Shown here piece by piece: positions 1-7,970 of a stretch of DNA of 17,649 nt (position 1 is its first letter; the number at the start of each line of letters is the position of its first letter). The position numbers and the translations under genes are program-made. Source of the stretch: Planctomycetota bacterium (GTDB taxonomy: Bacteria > Planctomycetota > Phycisphaerae > WQYP01); contig JAJYGE010000098.1 in the NCBI GenBank assembly GCA_021785155.1, forward strand, positions 1-17,649, read 5' to 3'. The notes beneath the pieces were generated by a model. That model saw nothing but the letters and a program-made list of their open reading frames with translations, searched no databases and had not been told where the DNA came from.

Positions 1-2
1 CC

Positions 3-206
3 TACGACAAATTCATTGCAAAAGGCTGGGATATTGGCACAGGCCCCATGGAATCCATGTGCAAAGCCACGACCCGCCGCATCAAAGGCCCCGGCATGCG
101 ATGGGATGCGGAAAATGCCGAATCCCTTATGGCCATGGAGGCCCTTTACCAAAGCAACCTCTGGGACGCCTGGTGGGCACAAAAATACCGCCGAATCGCA
201 GCTTAA
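3..206 (+). CDS. Transposase C-terminal fragment, ISKra4-like (5' end outside window)
   Basis: Reading frame 3 is open from the window edge to a TAA at 204-206 and gives 67 residues with no start visible. It contains GTGPMESMCK followed by a GPGMRW motif and a Trp-rich end (NLWDAWWAQKYRR). This matches the block around the third catalytic acidic residue of ISKra4-type DDE transposases, where a G-S/T-G-x-x-E-x-x-C/N-K motif precedes G-S/P-G-M-R-W; the Glu in PMES would be the catalytic Glu. The protein would catalyse cut-and-paste or copy transposition of its insertion sequence. Whether the full gene is intact cannot be judged because the rest lies to the left. Family assignment is from motif memory, so another related DDE family is possible. 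It marks the left part of the window as accessory DNA. Confidence 0.7.
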   Translation, partial: YDKFIAKGWDIGTGPMESMCKATTRRIKGPGMRWDAENAESLMAMEALYQSNLWDAWWAQKYRRIAA

Positions 207-308
207 CGACTTCCCGATAAAAACGGGCACACCCCCAAAAAGCGACTGCACAGGTTGGCTTGACGCCAATGCGGTCTAAGCCGAAGATATGTTGTGAGGT
301 GTTGTACG

Positions 309-1487
309 TTGCCGGATATCGCCAGACTAGTGACGGATATGGAGTCGTTCCGCATCGAGCGCACCGAGTCATTGAATGACACGGACAAATTCTGTAAGGC
401 CATTTGCGCATTTTCCAATGATATGCCCGGTTCAGGATTGCCGGGATATCTGTTTGTCGGGGTGGATAAAAAGGGTTGCCCAACCGGAGCGGAAATTGAT
501 GAGCGCCTGCTGGAAAGTCTTGCCAGCCATCGAAACAATGGGCAGGTATTACCCGTTCCTTCAATGCATGTATCCAAAGAAAGTTACCGGGGCAAAGATA
601 TAGCCGTCGTTGAAGTTCTGCCATCCGATATGCCGCCGGTCCGCTACAAACAGGTGGTGTATATTCGAATCGGACCTTCAACCGGCGTGGCAACCGCGGA
701 ACAGGAACGGCGATTAGAAGAAAGGCGGGTTGATCGCGCCCGAACATGGGACACCCGCGCGTGCACGGATGCCTCGCTTGCTGATTTGGCCTTGGACATT
801 TTCAAATCAACTTACCTTCCCAGTGCGGTCTCGCGCGCGGTTCTGGAGGAAAATGGAAGATCGGTGGAGGAACAACTTGGATCGCTTCGCTTTTATCATA
901 AAAGGCTCAATGCTCCCACCAATGCGGCGGTGCTGCTGTTTGGCAAGGACCCATTATCATTTTTTCCGGGCGCATATGTTCAATACGTCAAGTACGATGG
1001 TCTTTCGCAGTCCGACACACCCCTGAAGGAACTGAGAATTTCCGGGGATTTTGTTAATGTCATGCGCGATGCCGACCGCCTTGCCAGAGATATCGCAGTC
1101 TATCGCCCGATTCGCCGGAGCGATCTATCCGAGGAATTGATCGCTGACTACCCGGACATTGCCCTGCATGAACTGTTCATCAACGCGTTAATTCATCGCA
1201 ACTATGACGGTTCAACAACACCCGTATCGATCAACCATTTTTCTGACCGCCTAGAGATACAAAATCCCGGTTCACTGTACGGGGACCTGACGCGGGCGCA
1301 GTTCCCCGATGGAACCGCGTATCGCAACCCGGTGCTGGCGGAGGCCGCAAAAACTTTGGGCTTCGCGAATCAGTTCGGGCGCGGAATTGCGCTTGCGGAA
1401 AGTTGTCTGCGGAAAAACGGCAGTCCCAGGCTGGAGTATACCGTTGGGGATAACCATCTCGTGATGATCGTGCGGAGGCGATCATGA
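309..1487 (+). CDS. AlbA_2 DNA-binding domain plus GHKL ATPase-domain protein (RecG-like C-terminal type regulator)
   Basis: The frame is open from GTG 294. I prefer TTG 309 because GAGGTG at 296-301 is a near-perfect ribosome-binding site 7 nt before it; ATG 339 is a third option. The N-terminal part (about residues 15-130) is an AlbA_2/Schlafen-like domain: ERTESLND, then KAICAFSND, then a YLFVGVDKKG strand-turn, and later VVYIRIGPST. The C-terminal part has GHKL-type ATPase features: an N-box-like HELFINALIHRNY near residue 290, DRLEIQNPG (G1-like) and FGRGIA (G2-like). Proteins of this architecture are usually annotated as transcriptional regulators or 'RecG-like helicases', but no helicase domain is present here. 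Its stop overlaps the ParA start by 4 nt (ATGA), so the two are almost certainly co-translated. A defence or element-maintenance role is inferred from context, not demonstrated. Confidence 0.85.
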   Translation: MPDIARLVTDMESFRIERTESLNDTDKFCKAICAFSNDMPGSGLPGYLFVGVDKKGCPTGAEIDERLLESLASHRNNGQVLPVPSMHVSKESYRGKDIAVVEVLPSDMPPVRYKQVVYIRIGPSTGVATAEQERRLEERRVDRARTWDTRACTDASLADLALDIFKSTYLPSAVSRAVLEENGRSVEEQLGSLRFYHKRLNAPTNAAVLLFGKDPLSFFPGAYVQYVKYDGLSQSDTPLKELRISGDFVNVMRDADRLARDIAVYRPIRRSDLSEELIADYPDIALHELFINALIHRNYDGSTTPVSINHFSDRLEIQNPGSLYGDLTRAQFPDGTAYRNPVLAEAAKTLGFANQFGRGIALAESCLRKNGSPRLEYTVGDNHLVMIVRRRS

Positions 1488-2473
1488 AAACCATAGCCTT
1501 TTTCAATAACAAGGGCGGCGTTGGTAAAACCTCAATGGTTTACCACTTGGCATGGATGCTGCGCGATCTGGGCTATAGCGTGCTGGCCGTTGATCTTGAT
1601 CCGCAATCCAATCTCACGAGCATATTTCTGGAAGAGTCTGAACTTGAAAAACTTTGGCCGGAGGATAAGCACCCCGATACAATTCTTGGCTCGGTTGCCC
1701 CGTTGATTGAAAGCCTCGGGGATATGCAAGCCCCGCACCCCATCGCCATTGATGAACGGCTTTCCATTGTCGCCGGTGATCTGGGACTCAGTGCGTTTGA
1801 AGACCGCCTGTCTGAGGCCTGGGGCAAATGCCTAGACGATAAACTCGCCATTGCGGGCGACGGTTTTCGAGTCGTCACCGCCTTTTACCGGGTGATGAAG
1901 TCGGCGTCGGAAAAGTGCGGCAGCGAAGTTGTGCTCATTGATGTTGGTCCGAACATCGGCGCGATGAATCGTGCGGCATTGATTGCCGCTGATTTCATTG
2001 TGATTCCTCTCGGGGCTGATTTATTCTCCCTGCAGGGCCTGCGTAACTTGGGGCCTACCCTGCGGGATTGGAGGAAAGGCTGGGACACACGCAAGAGCGG
2101 ACGGGTTCCACTGGGGTTGACTATGCCATCCGGCCAAATGAAGCCGCTGGGTTATGTTCTGTTGAATCCATCCGTGCGGGAAAATCGGCCGGTAAAATCC
2201 TATTTGAAGTGGGCTAACCGTATCCCCGCCACCTATTGCAAAGAGATACTCGGTGAGAATCTCAGCGCCGCGACCGCCGCGGACGATCCCAACCAGCTTG
2301 CCATGCTCAAGCATTTTAAGAGCCTGATGCCCATGGCGCAGGATGCCAGAAAACCCATGTTCCATCTGACCGCCGCTGACGGAGCCATCGGCGGCCATGC
2401 CGGTGCCGTGCAGGACTGTCGCCTTCAATTCCAGACGCTGGCGAATCGGATTCTGGAACGGGCCGACAAGTGA
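1484..2473 (+). CDS. ParA/MinD-family ATPase with extended C-terminal region
   Basis: This 329-residue protein has the deviant Walker A motif NKGGVGKTS at about residues 9-17 with the signature lysine, a Walker A' VDLDPQSNLT near 37-46, and a Walker B-like VVLIDVGPN near 150. These are hallmarks of ParA/Soj ATPases that dimerise on ATP and bind DNA or membrane. Residues about 205-329 are not typical of short ParA proteins. They include KSYLKWANRIP, LKHFKSLMPMAQDARKP and a HLTAADGAIGGH stretch, resembling a lineage of ParA-like proteins found away from parB. A good ribosome-binding site (GGAGG at 1474-1478) lies inside the upstream gene. No ParB gene or obvious parS cluster is visible nearby. 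Plasmid or element partitioning is possible; a signalling or defence ATPase working with the AlbA_2 protein is an alternative inferred from their coupling. Confidence 0.9.
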   Translation: MKTIAFFNNKGGVGKTSMVYHLAWMLRDLGYSVLAVDLDPQSNLTSIFLEESELEKLWPEDKHPDTILGSVAPLIESLGDMQAPHPIAIDERLSIVAGDLGLSAFEDRLSEAWGKCLDDKLAIAGDGFRVVTAFYRVMKSASEKCGSEVVLIDVGPNIGAMNRAALIAADFIVIPLGADLFSLQGLRNLGPTLRDWRKGWDTRKSGRVPLGLTMPSGQMKPLGYVLLNPSVRENRPVKSYLKWANRIPATYCKEILGENLSAATAADDPNQLAMLKHFKSLMPMAQDARKPMFHLTAADGAIGGHAGAVQDCRLQFQTLANRILERADK

Positions 2474-2959
2474 AACGAGGACGTGAGTAGTTAATGGAAT
2501 TGGCGGCGGATTTAATGGACTGCTGAATTGTGCTTGGCGCGGCGATAAAATGAATGCCGTTGTGTCTTTGAGTCTGATACCGCCGAACTGCTCTAGACGT
2601 AACTTTTTACCAAGATGTCGGCATTCAATGCCTTTGGTATGCCCAAGAGCGATGATGATCTAAGCCAGGCATAACACAATCAGCCTGACCATGGATCGCT
2701 ACTCGCACACATTCGCCGGCGATATGACCGCGGCATTGCACGTTCTGCCGGATTATTCCGCCGGAACAAAGCAAGTCAAGGCGACCGGCACCACCGATGA
2801 AATGATTATAACACGTGAAAATACCTTGGCGGATTGCTTGGCACTTTTAGGTAAAAAGACGGGACATTCTGGGATACTTGGTAGACAAACTTTGGTGGAT
2901 GGCCAAGGTGCGGGGACCCTGCATGAACAGCATGAACAGGAAGAAACCCGCATGGATAA

Positions 2960-3050
2960 CGGAGAGAGCGGGATTCGAACCCGCGGTACAGGTTGTAACC
3001 CGTACACCGGTTTAGCAAACCGGCGCCTTCAGCCGCTCGGCCATCTCTCC
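2960..3050 (-). tRNA. tRNA-Ser (anticodon GCU)
   Basis: The reverse complement folds as a class II tRNA of 91 nt. The acceptor stem is GGAGAGA/TCTCTCC with discriminator G (base 2960), and the T arm is GCGGG-TTCGAAT-CCCGC. There is a long variable arm built on GTAC...GTAC, as expected for serine. The anticodon stem is CCGGT/ACCGG with loop TTGCTAA, anticodon GCT (bases 3014-3016 on the plus strand), which reads AGC/AGU. The 3' CCA is not encoded. Its 3' end faces the integrase remnant, so it is the likely attachment site of an integrated element. The tRNA itself looks intact. Confidence 0.97.
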
Positions 3051-3069
3051 AGAGAATCGGAGAATAAGA

Positions 3070-3098
3070 ACAGTATCGTCCAACGGGCTAAAAGTCAA
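3070..3098 (-). promoter_or_regulatory. Probable sigma-70 promoter of tRNA-Ser
   Basis: On the minus strand TTGACT (3093-3098) is followed after 17 nt by TACTGT (3070-3075). The -35 matches 5 of 6 consensus positions and the -10 keeps the key T, A and final T. Initiation would fall about 10-15 nt before the mature tRNA 5' end at 3050. Confidence 0.5.
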
Positions 3099-3101
3099 TG
3101 A

Positions 3102-3690
3102 TTTTGTGATCCCTTTATCAGGTCAAAATCACATGCAGACAATCTCATGTGACGATTCGGTTTTTCCCGTATATCAGAGAATGTCGGTCGCCGCTTGGCC
3201 GCCGGTTCGGGTGAAAATAGCGCACATCTACCGTTTTAACCGCCGAACTCCGTATTTCCGCGCAGCATATTATTCCGCAGTCGCCCCGGTGGACGATTGC
3301 GGCCTACCGGTCTGCGGCGCAAATTTGACGGCGGGTTCTCTCGGCGCATGCGGCGGCGGCACCGGGTGCTGACGATTTTCTTGCGTAAGGATATTGTGTG
3401 ATTCACCGACAAAACCCACTGCCGCTTTCCACCGGAACACAAAATGGGTTCCGCCTTCCACCGCGCGGCTGCGTGAACGCGGCGGAGTAATACTTGCAGT
3501 GAACCTAAATGATGCCTGCAAGCTGAAAACCATCCCGTATTCAGGACTTGTTTCAGCAGCGCAACAAACAAAAATGGGATAAACGTATCGGGAGCCTATT
3601 TATCAGGCCAGCGTATGGCACTGTTCCAGTCGTGCCGAGTTTACCGAGCGCGGGTCATCAACCACCGCAATGCGTTGCGGTAGCGGGGGG
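3102..3690. other. Gene-poor stretch between tRNA-Ser and the CNNM genes
   Basis: I see no credible gene on either strand here. The short open frames have no recognisable domain and lack good ribosome-binding sites. A small hairpin with CGGAAC/GTTCCG arms lies near 3433-3453, and a perfect 7-bp stem (ACCGCAA/TTGCGGT) with a 4-nt loop lies near 3664-3681, just upstream of the next gene. Neither is followed by a T-run on the plus strand, so neither is a convincing terminator. The stretch may be decayed DNA at the island boundary. Confidence 0.4.
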
Positions 3691-3771
3691 ATCATGAAGA
3701 ACACGGGCATACGCCGAACAACGAGCATTGCTCGGGCGTGGGGGTTGCAATTCGCCGTGGGAAGGCTCAAG

Positions 3772-5133
3772 ATGATGGGTGCGGCCAGATGGTTGGTCGG
3801 CGCGGGAAGGAAGATGGCGGCTTTGTTGATACATAATCTTGATCTTTTGCTGCCCATGCTGGTGTTGCTGGGCGTGGCCGCGGTTTCCGCCGGCGTTGAA
3901 ACCATCTTTTTTTCCCTGACTCGCCATGAGCTGTATCAGTTCAAAAACAGCGGCAAGCGCGGGCAGATTCTGGCCGCGGCATTACGGGATCACAGCCGCC
4001 CGCTGCTGGTTCTGATTTTATTGGTCAACATGGCCAGCACAATCCTGATTTTTGTCCTCAGCACCACGCTGTTGCAACGCCTCAACCGGAACTACGGATA
4101 TCTGGCAGTGCTGGCATTAAGCCTTGCGCCGGTGCTGATCGTGACTTATTGCGGAGAATTAGTGCCCAAAATTCTGGGACGGCAATTTAACCGGCGGCTG
4201 GCTCCGCTGGTGGCGGGGCCGCTGACTGTGCTTATGCGGATGGCCGCACCGTTGCTTAAGATCATAGAACGGGGGTTAATTAATCCTTCGCACCGGCTGC
4301 TGGGACGGAAAGCCGGGCCGAATCTATCATTGGCAGAACTGCGGGAACTGCTGATGACCAGCCGAGACCAGGGCGTCATTGATATAGCGGAAAATCAGGT
4401 GCTCCAACAGGTGCTGTGGCTGCGGGAAATACGCGTGCGGCATGTCATGGTGCCGCGCGTGGATATGGTGGCGTTTAATATTCAAAGGCCGGTTGCGGAA
4501 CTCACGGAAATGATTCAGAAGAGTCATCGCTCTAAAATTCCGGTTTATGATCGGTCAATTGATACCTTGCTGGGGGTGCTCTACGCCAAGACGTTTCTGC
4601 TGGACCCCCCTGCCACTTCCGCAGCGCTTTCGGCGATGCTGCGCCCGGCACATTTTGTGCCGGAGATGCAGACACTGGATCGGCTGCTGGCGGGCTTTCG
4701 GGAAAAGCATATACAGTTGGCCGTGGCGGTGGATGAATACGGCGGGGTGGCCGGCATGGTCACTCTGGAAGATGTGGTTGAAGAGCTGATCGGGGAAATT
4801 TATGAGCCGGATGACCCGGTTAAAACACCGGTACAGGAAATTGCGCCGGATGAATTTCTGGTGTCCGGCGATTTATCGCTTATTGAATGCGGCGAGCTTT
4901 TCGGTGATCCGGTAAAGGCACCGCACGTTTCCACCATCGGCGGCCTGATTTACGCCCAACTTAACCGCGTGCCCCGGCCAGGAGATACGGTGAGACTTAA
5001 TTATCTGCAATTAACGGTGGAATCCATGCGTGGCCGGCGGGTGGACCGGGTAAAAATTGTGCTGTTGGATGAGCCCGAGGCCACAACCCAACACCACCGG
5101 GATATTCAGATTGATACAGAGGCGGGACGATGA
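3772..5133 (+). CDS. CNNM/CBS-domain membrane protein, CorC/HlyC family (putative Mg2+/Co2+ efflux or transport factor)
   Basis: The frame is open from ATG 3670. I choose ATG 3772 because GGAAGG lies 6 nt upstream; ATG 3814 (also after GGAAGGAAG), 3694 and 3670 are alternatives. From 3772 it is about 453 residues. It starts with a CNNM membrane domain (about 15-185) with several hydrophobic helices, an FFSLTRHEL motif and a CGELVPKILGR motif. A CBS pair follows (about 220-340), with RHVMVPRVDMV and VAVDEYGGVAGMVTLEDVVEELIGE, and then a CorC_HlyC domain (about 355-440). Family members act in the inner membrane in magnesium/divalent cation homeostasis, with CBS domains binding ATP-Mg. Many carry a 'hemolysin' label with no such role. 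Its stop overlaps the next start (ATGA), so it is coupled to a paralogue. Confidence 0.9.
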   Translation: MMGAARWLVGAGRKMAALLIHNLDLLLPMLVLLGVAAVSAGVETIFFSLTRHELYQFKNSGKRGQILAAALRDHSRPLLVLILLVNMASTILIFVLSTTLLQRLNRNYGYLAVLALSLAPVLIVTYCGELVPKILGRQFNRRLAPLVAGPLTVLMRMAAPLLKIIERGLINPSHRLLGRKAGPNLSLAELRELLMTSRDQGVIDIAENQVLQQVLWLREIRVRHVMVPRVDMVAFNIQRPVAELTEMIQKSHRSKIPVYDRSIDTLLGVLYAKTFLLDPPATSAALSAMLRPAHFVPEMQTLDRLLAGFREKHIQLAVAVDEYGGVAGMVTLEDVVEELIGEIYEPDDPVKTPVQEIAPDEFLVSGDLSLIECGELFGDPVKAPHVSTIGGLIYAQLNRVPRPGDTVRLNYLQLTVESMRGRRVDRVKIVLLDEPEATTQHHRDIQIDTEAGR

Positions 5134-6167
5134 TGTCATCGGCGCAAGGTGTCAGCATATTGGCCACGCCAGGGCTTGGCGGCGGATATTATCTCACGAT
5201 CTGGGCGTGGAGTATTCTGGCGCTACTGGGACTGATCGGTTCGGTGATATTCAGCGGTATGGAAACCGGACTTTACACGATCTCACGCTTGCGGCTGCAA
5301 CTGCGATCCTGGCGGAAGGAACCGGCGGCCCTGCAGATAGAACACTGGCTCCAGCAACCCACCGCCGTGCTCGCGGGATTGCTAATCTGGCAGAATATAT
5401 GTAATTTTTCCGTATCCGCGGCGGCCACGGTGTTTATGCGTCATGAACACATGCCCGATCAATTACAGGTGCTGCTGACGGCTTTTATTCTTACCCCGTT
5501 TATGCTTCTGTTCGCGGAAATTATTCCCAAAGACATGTTCATGCTTCATGCGGACCAATGGACTTACCGCCTGGTGGGATTTCTAAAATCCGCCCTGCGG
5601 CTTATCACCATTATTCCCCTGCTGCCGCTGCTGTTGCTGCTGAACATACTGACCCTGCGGCTGTTTCACGGCCACGGCGCAGCGGCCACAGCGGCACCAG
5701 CCGTGCTGAGTTTTGCCGAAGAATCTTCCGCGACCGGCCTGATCAGCGATACGCAGAAGGACTTAATTCAGCGGGCGCTGCGGATGGCACATGTGGTGGT
5801 GGGCGATGTGATGGTGCCATGGAATCGGGTGATTGGAATACCGCAAACCATCTCCCGTGTCGGTTTCCGCGCCCTGGTGCGGAGGTACAACATTTCCCGG
5901 CTGCCGGTACTGGGCCGCAGTACGGACGATATTCTGGGCATGGTAAATGTGGTGGATATGCTGGGCCAGAAAGATGACTTTAATATCAAAACCCATCTGA
6001 AACAACCCCTTACGCTTTTTCCGGAGCAGTCGGTTCGCTCCGCCATTACGCTGATGCAGTCCGCGCACCAGACCATCGCGATTGTGGTCAATCGCCAAAG
6101 TCGTCCCATCGGGTTGGTAACCATGAAGGATCTCGTGGAAGAACTCATCGGTGAACCACAAAGCTGA
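5130..6167 (+). CDS. Second CNNM/CBS membrane protein, lacking the CorC_HlyC domain
   Basis: This 345-residue protein starts at the overlapping ATG 5130; ATG 5133 directly behind is equally possible. The CNNM domain covers about residues 20-190, with SGMETGLYTISRLRL and FAEIIPKDMFM matching the conserved small-residue/E and E-x-x-P-K motifs of the family. The CBS pair lies at about 225-340, with GDVMVPWNRVIGIP and VTMKDLVEELIGEP. It ends directly after the second CBS motif, so the C-terminal CorC_HlyC domain present in the upstream paralogue is missing. This is a domain absence rather than an obvious frameshift, because no such domain is readable downstream. CNNM proteins dimerise, so the pair may form a heteromer; this is inference from translational coupling. 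Likely role: divalent cation homeostasis at the inner membrane. Confidence 0.88.
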   Translation: MMSSAQGVSILATPGLGGGYYLTIWAWSILALLGLIGSVIFSGMETGLYTISRLRLQLRSWRKEPAALQIEHWLQQPTAVLAGLLIWQNICNFSVSAAATVFMRHEHMPDQLQVLLTAFILTPFMLLFAEIIPKDMFMLHADQWTYRLVGFLKSALRLITIIPLLPLLLLLNILTLRLFHGHGAAATAAPAVLSFAEESSATGLISDTQKDLIQRALRMAHVVVGDVMVPWNRVIGIPQTISRVGFRALVRRYNISRLPVLGRSTDDILGMVNVVDMLGQKDDFNIKTHLKQPLTLFPEQSVRSAITLMQSAHQTIAIVVNRQSRPIGLVTMKDLVEELIGEPQS

Positions 6168-6350
6168 CCGGAGGCTTTCCGAGTAATGCACTGTCGCGCC
6201 CGGTGGAACATTCGGGCCGGGAGAATTATGACGTTAAGCGCGAAGAGTGGTACACTACGGGAACATAGATCCGTGTAGGCCGGAGTTTCAAATGCGTTCA
6301 CGCGATGAAAAGCGGTGCTGAAATCCGCCGGGGTTGTTGAGCTGGAGTTG

Positions 6351-7970
6351 ATGGCAGGCATGGCAGAATCATCAGGCGGTAAAAACATATTGCGACGCGA
6401 AGCGGGCGTCATTGGCCTGTTGTACGCCAGCCTCGGCGGCATCATCGGTTCCGGCTGGCTGAAAGGGCCGATGGAAGCGGCGCAACAAGCCGGACCATTG
6501 AGCATCTTCTCCTGGTTGGTCGGCGGCATCGCCATACTGCTGTTAGCCCTGGTATATGCGGAATTGGCAACTATGTTTCCGCGCAGCGGCGCGGTGGTGC
6601 ATTTTCCGCATTTAAGCCACGGTGTACTATTATCTCGAATCTGGAGCTGGATTCTCTTTTTAGGATATGTGTCGGTGGCACCGGTGGAGGTGTTGGCCAC
6701 ACTGGGTTACATGGCCAATATCTGGCCGTGGCTGATTTATCATGGGAATCATGCCCTCACGCCCGCGGGTTTCGGCTTTGCCGTTCTGCTGCTGGCAATT
6801 TTTACCGCGCTGAATCTCTTTGGCATTAAATGGGTTATGCGCATCAGCACCACCGCAGGCTGGTGGAAGCTGGCGGTGCCGGTTATCACCATTGTCGGCC
6901 TGCTGATCGGAGCGCACCACACGGCCAACCTGCACATTCAGCCGCACCGGATGGCATCCAACATTCGCGGTGTGTTTACCGCCCTGGGCACTGCGGGCGT
7001 GATATTCAGTTTTCTGGGGTTTCGTCAGGCCGTCGAGCTGGCCGGTGAAACGTCACAGCCACAACGATATATTCCCATAGCCGTCATCGGGTCAGTGGTC
7101 ATCGGCATGGTGATATATATTGGATTGCAATTGGCATTTGTTATGGCGGTCAGCCCGGCGTCATTGGCAGAATATGGCTGGGCCGGCCTGGACCATGCCA
7201 CGGGCTTTACAGTGGGGGCGGGGCCGCTGGCGGCACTGGCCTCCAGCATCGGCCTGGCGTGGCTGGCCATGCTGCTGTATGCCGATGCCATTGTTTCTCC
7301 GGGCGGCACGGGATTTATCTACGCCACCACATCCTCACGCGTGATTGGAGCCATGAGTGAAGACGCTTTGATTCATAGTTCCTTGCAACGCCTGAATCGT
7401 TTTGGCGTACCGTGGGCGGCCAGTATCGTGAGCTTTGCGGTGGGATGTTTTTTTATGCTGCCATTTCCAAGTTGGCACAAAATGGTCAACGAAATTTCCG
7501 ATGTGATGGTATTGTCCTATGGGATCGGGCCGGTGGTGCTTCTTTCGTTGCGGCGCACGCTTCCGGAAACCCATCGCCCGCGGCCATTCCGTGTGCCTGT
7601 GGCCAATATTCTGGCTCCCATCACATTTATTGTTTCTAATTTAATTGTGTACTGGTCGGGTGTAAAAACACTTGGTTTTCTGCTGGAAGTTATTGCCGCC
7701 GCGCTGGTGTTATTCCTGGCGTGGCAACTTATCAAACGCGAAAGTCTTTTCGCGCTGCCATGGAAAAGCACCTGGTGGGTGTTCCCCTATCTCGGCGGAC
7801 TGTGGCTGCTGGATTTTATCGGTTCTAAAAGCATGACCGGTGGACTGGATTATCTGAAATTTCCCTATGATGTTGTTGTTGTGTCGGTGTTTAGTCTGCT
7901 GATTTTATATACCGCGGTAAATTCCGCCGTGCCGATGGAAGAGTTGCAGACCTATATTGACAGCCTGTAA
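6351..7970 (+). CDS. APC-superfamily amino-acid permease (possibly acidic amino acid/proton symporter type)
   Basis: The frame is open from GTG 6315. ATG 6351 follows GGAG at 6344-6347 closely, and ATG 6360 has a 12-nt gap; 6351-6360 fits best because the conserved part begins soon after. The roughly 539-residue protein is dominated by 12-14 hydrophobic segments. Helix 1 carries LYASLGGIIGSGWL, matching the unwound G-[ASI]-[ILM]-[IV]-G-[ST]-G substrate-binding motif of APC transporters. Further features are GFRQAVELAGET in helix 6 and YADAIVSPGGTGFIYATTSSRVI in the middle, the latter resembling YveA-type aspartate:proton symporters. The substrate is therefore only suggested. It is separated by about 180 nt from the CNNM pair and probably has its own promoter. 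Confidence 0.88.
   Translation: MAGMAESSGGKNILRREAGVIGLLYASLGGIIGSGWLKGPMEAAQQAGPLSIFSWLVGGIAILLLALVYAELATMFPRSGAVVHFPHLSHGVLLSRIWSWILFLGYVSVAPVEVLATLGYMANIWPWLIYHGNHALTPAGFGFAVLLLAIFTALNLFGIKWVMRISTTAGWWKLAVPVITIVGLLIGAHHTANLHIQPHRMASNIRGVFTALGTAGVIFSFLGFRQAVELAGETSQPQRYIPIAVIGSVVIGMVIYIGLQLAFVMAVSPASLAEYGWAGLDHATGFTVGAGPLAALASSIGLAWLAMLLYADAIVSPGGTGFIYATTSSRVIGAMSEDALIHSSLQRLNRFGVPWAASIVSFAVGCFFMLPFPSWHKMVNEISDVMVLSYGIGPVVLLSLRRTLPETHRPRPFRVPVANILAPITFIVSNLIVYWSGVKTLGFLLEVIAAALVLFLAWQLIKRESLFALPWKSTWWVFPYLGGLWLLDFIGSKSMTGGLDYLKFPYDVVVVSVFSLLILYTAVNSAVPMEELQTYIDSL

Larger units (their letters stand above)
2664..3101 (+). pseudogene. Tyrosine recombinase (phage-type integrase) C-terminal remnant
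   Basis: Directly after a TAA at 2661-2663 the frame reads ARHNTISLTMDRYSH and continues GDMTAALHVLPDYS. This is the last active-site block of tyrosine recombinases: the conserved His in L-A-R-H and the catalytic Tyr in T-M-D-R-Y-S-H. The two upstream active-site Arg blocks are absent. A possible decayed extension (RHS at 2619-2627 in the same frame; GMPKSDDDL in a neighbouring frame) suggests small indels before the stop. The open frame then runs across the antisense of the tRNA-Ser gene, ending at 3101, so the part beyond about 2960 is host tRNA sequence. Position beside the tRNA 3' end is typical for an integrase of a tRNA-targeting element. It cannot encode a working enzyme. Confidence 0.75.

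Noticed and set aside
127..747. A 206-codon minus-strand frame over the transposase end and AlbA_2 gene.
   Set aside because: It is antisense to two recognisable coding regions and rich in Pro, Cys and Arg, as expected of a shadow frame.
3106..3571. Short frames on both strands in the stretch after tRNA-Ser.
   Set aside because: No domain, no convincing ribosome-binding site, and mutually overlapping; composition does not favour coding.
6168..6260. GC-rich inverted repeat (GCCCG...CGGGC) after the second CNNM gene as a terminator.
   Set aside because: The stem is only about 5 bp with a long loop and no T-run follows.
5768..6700. A 310-codon minus-strand frame across the second CNNM gene and the permease start.
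   Set aside because: It overlaps two well-supported plus-strand genes with clear domains, and its own translation is low-complexity with no family resemblance.
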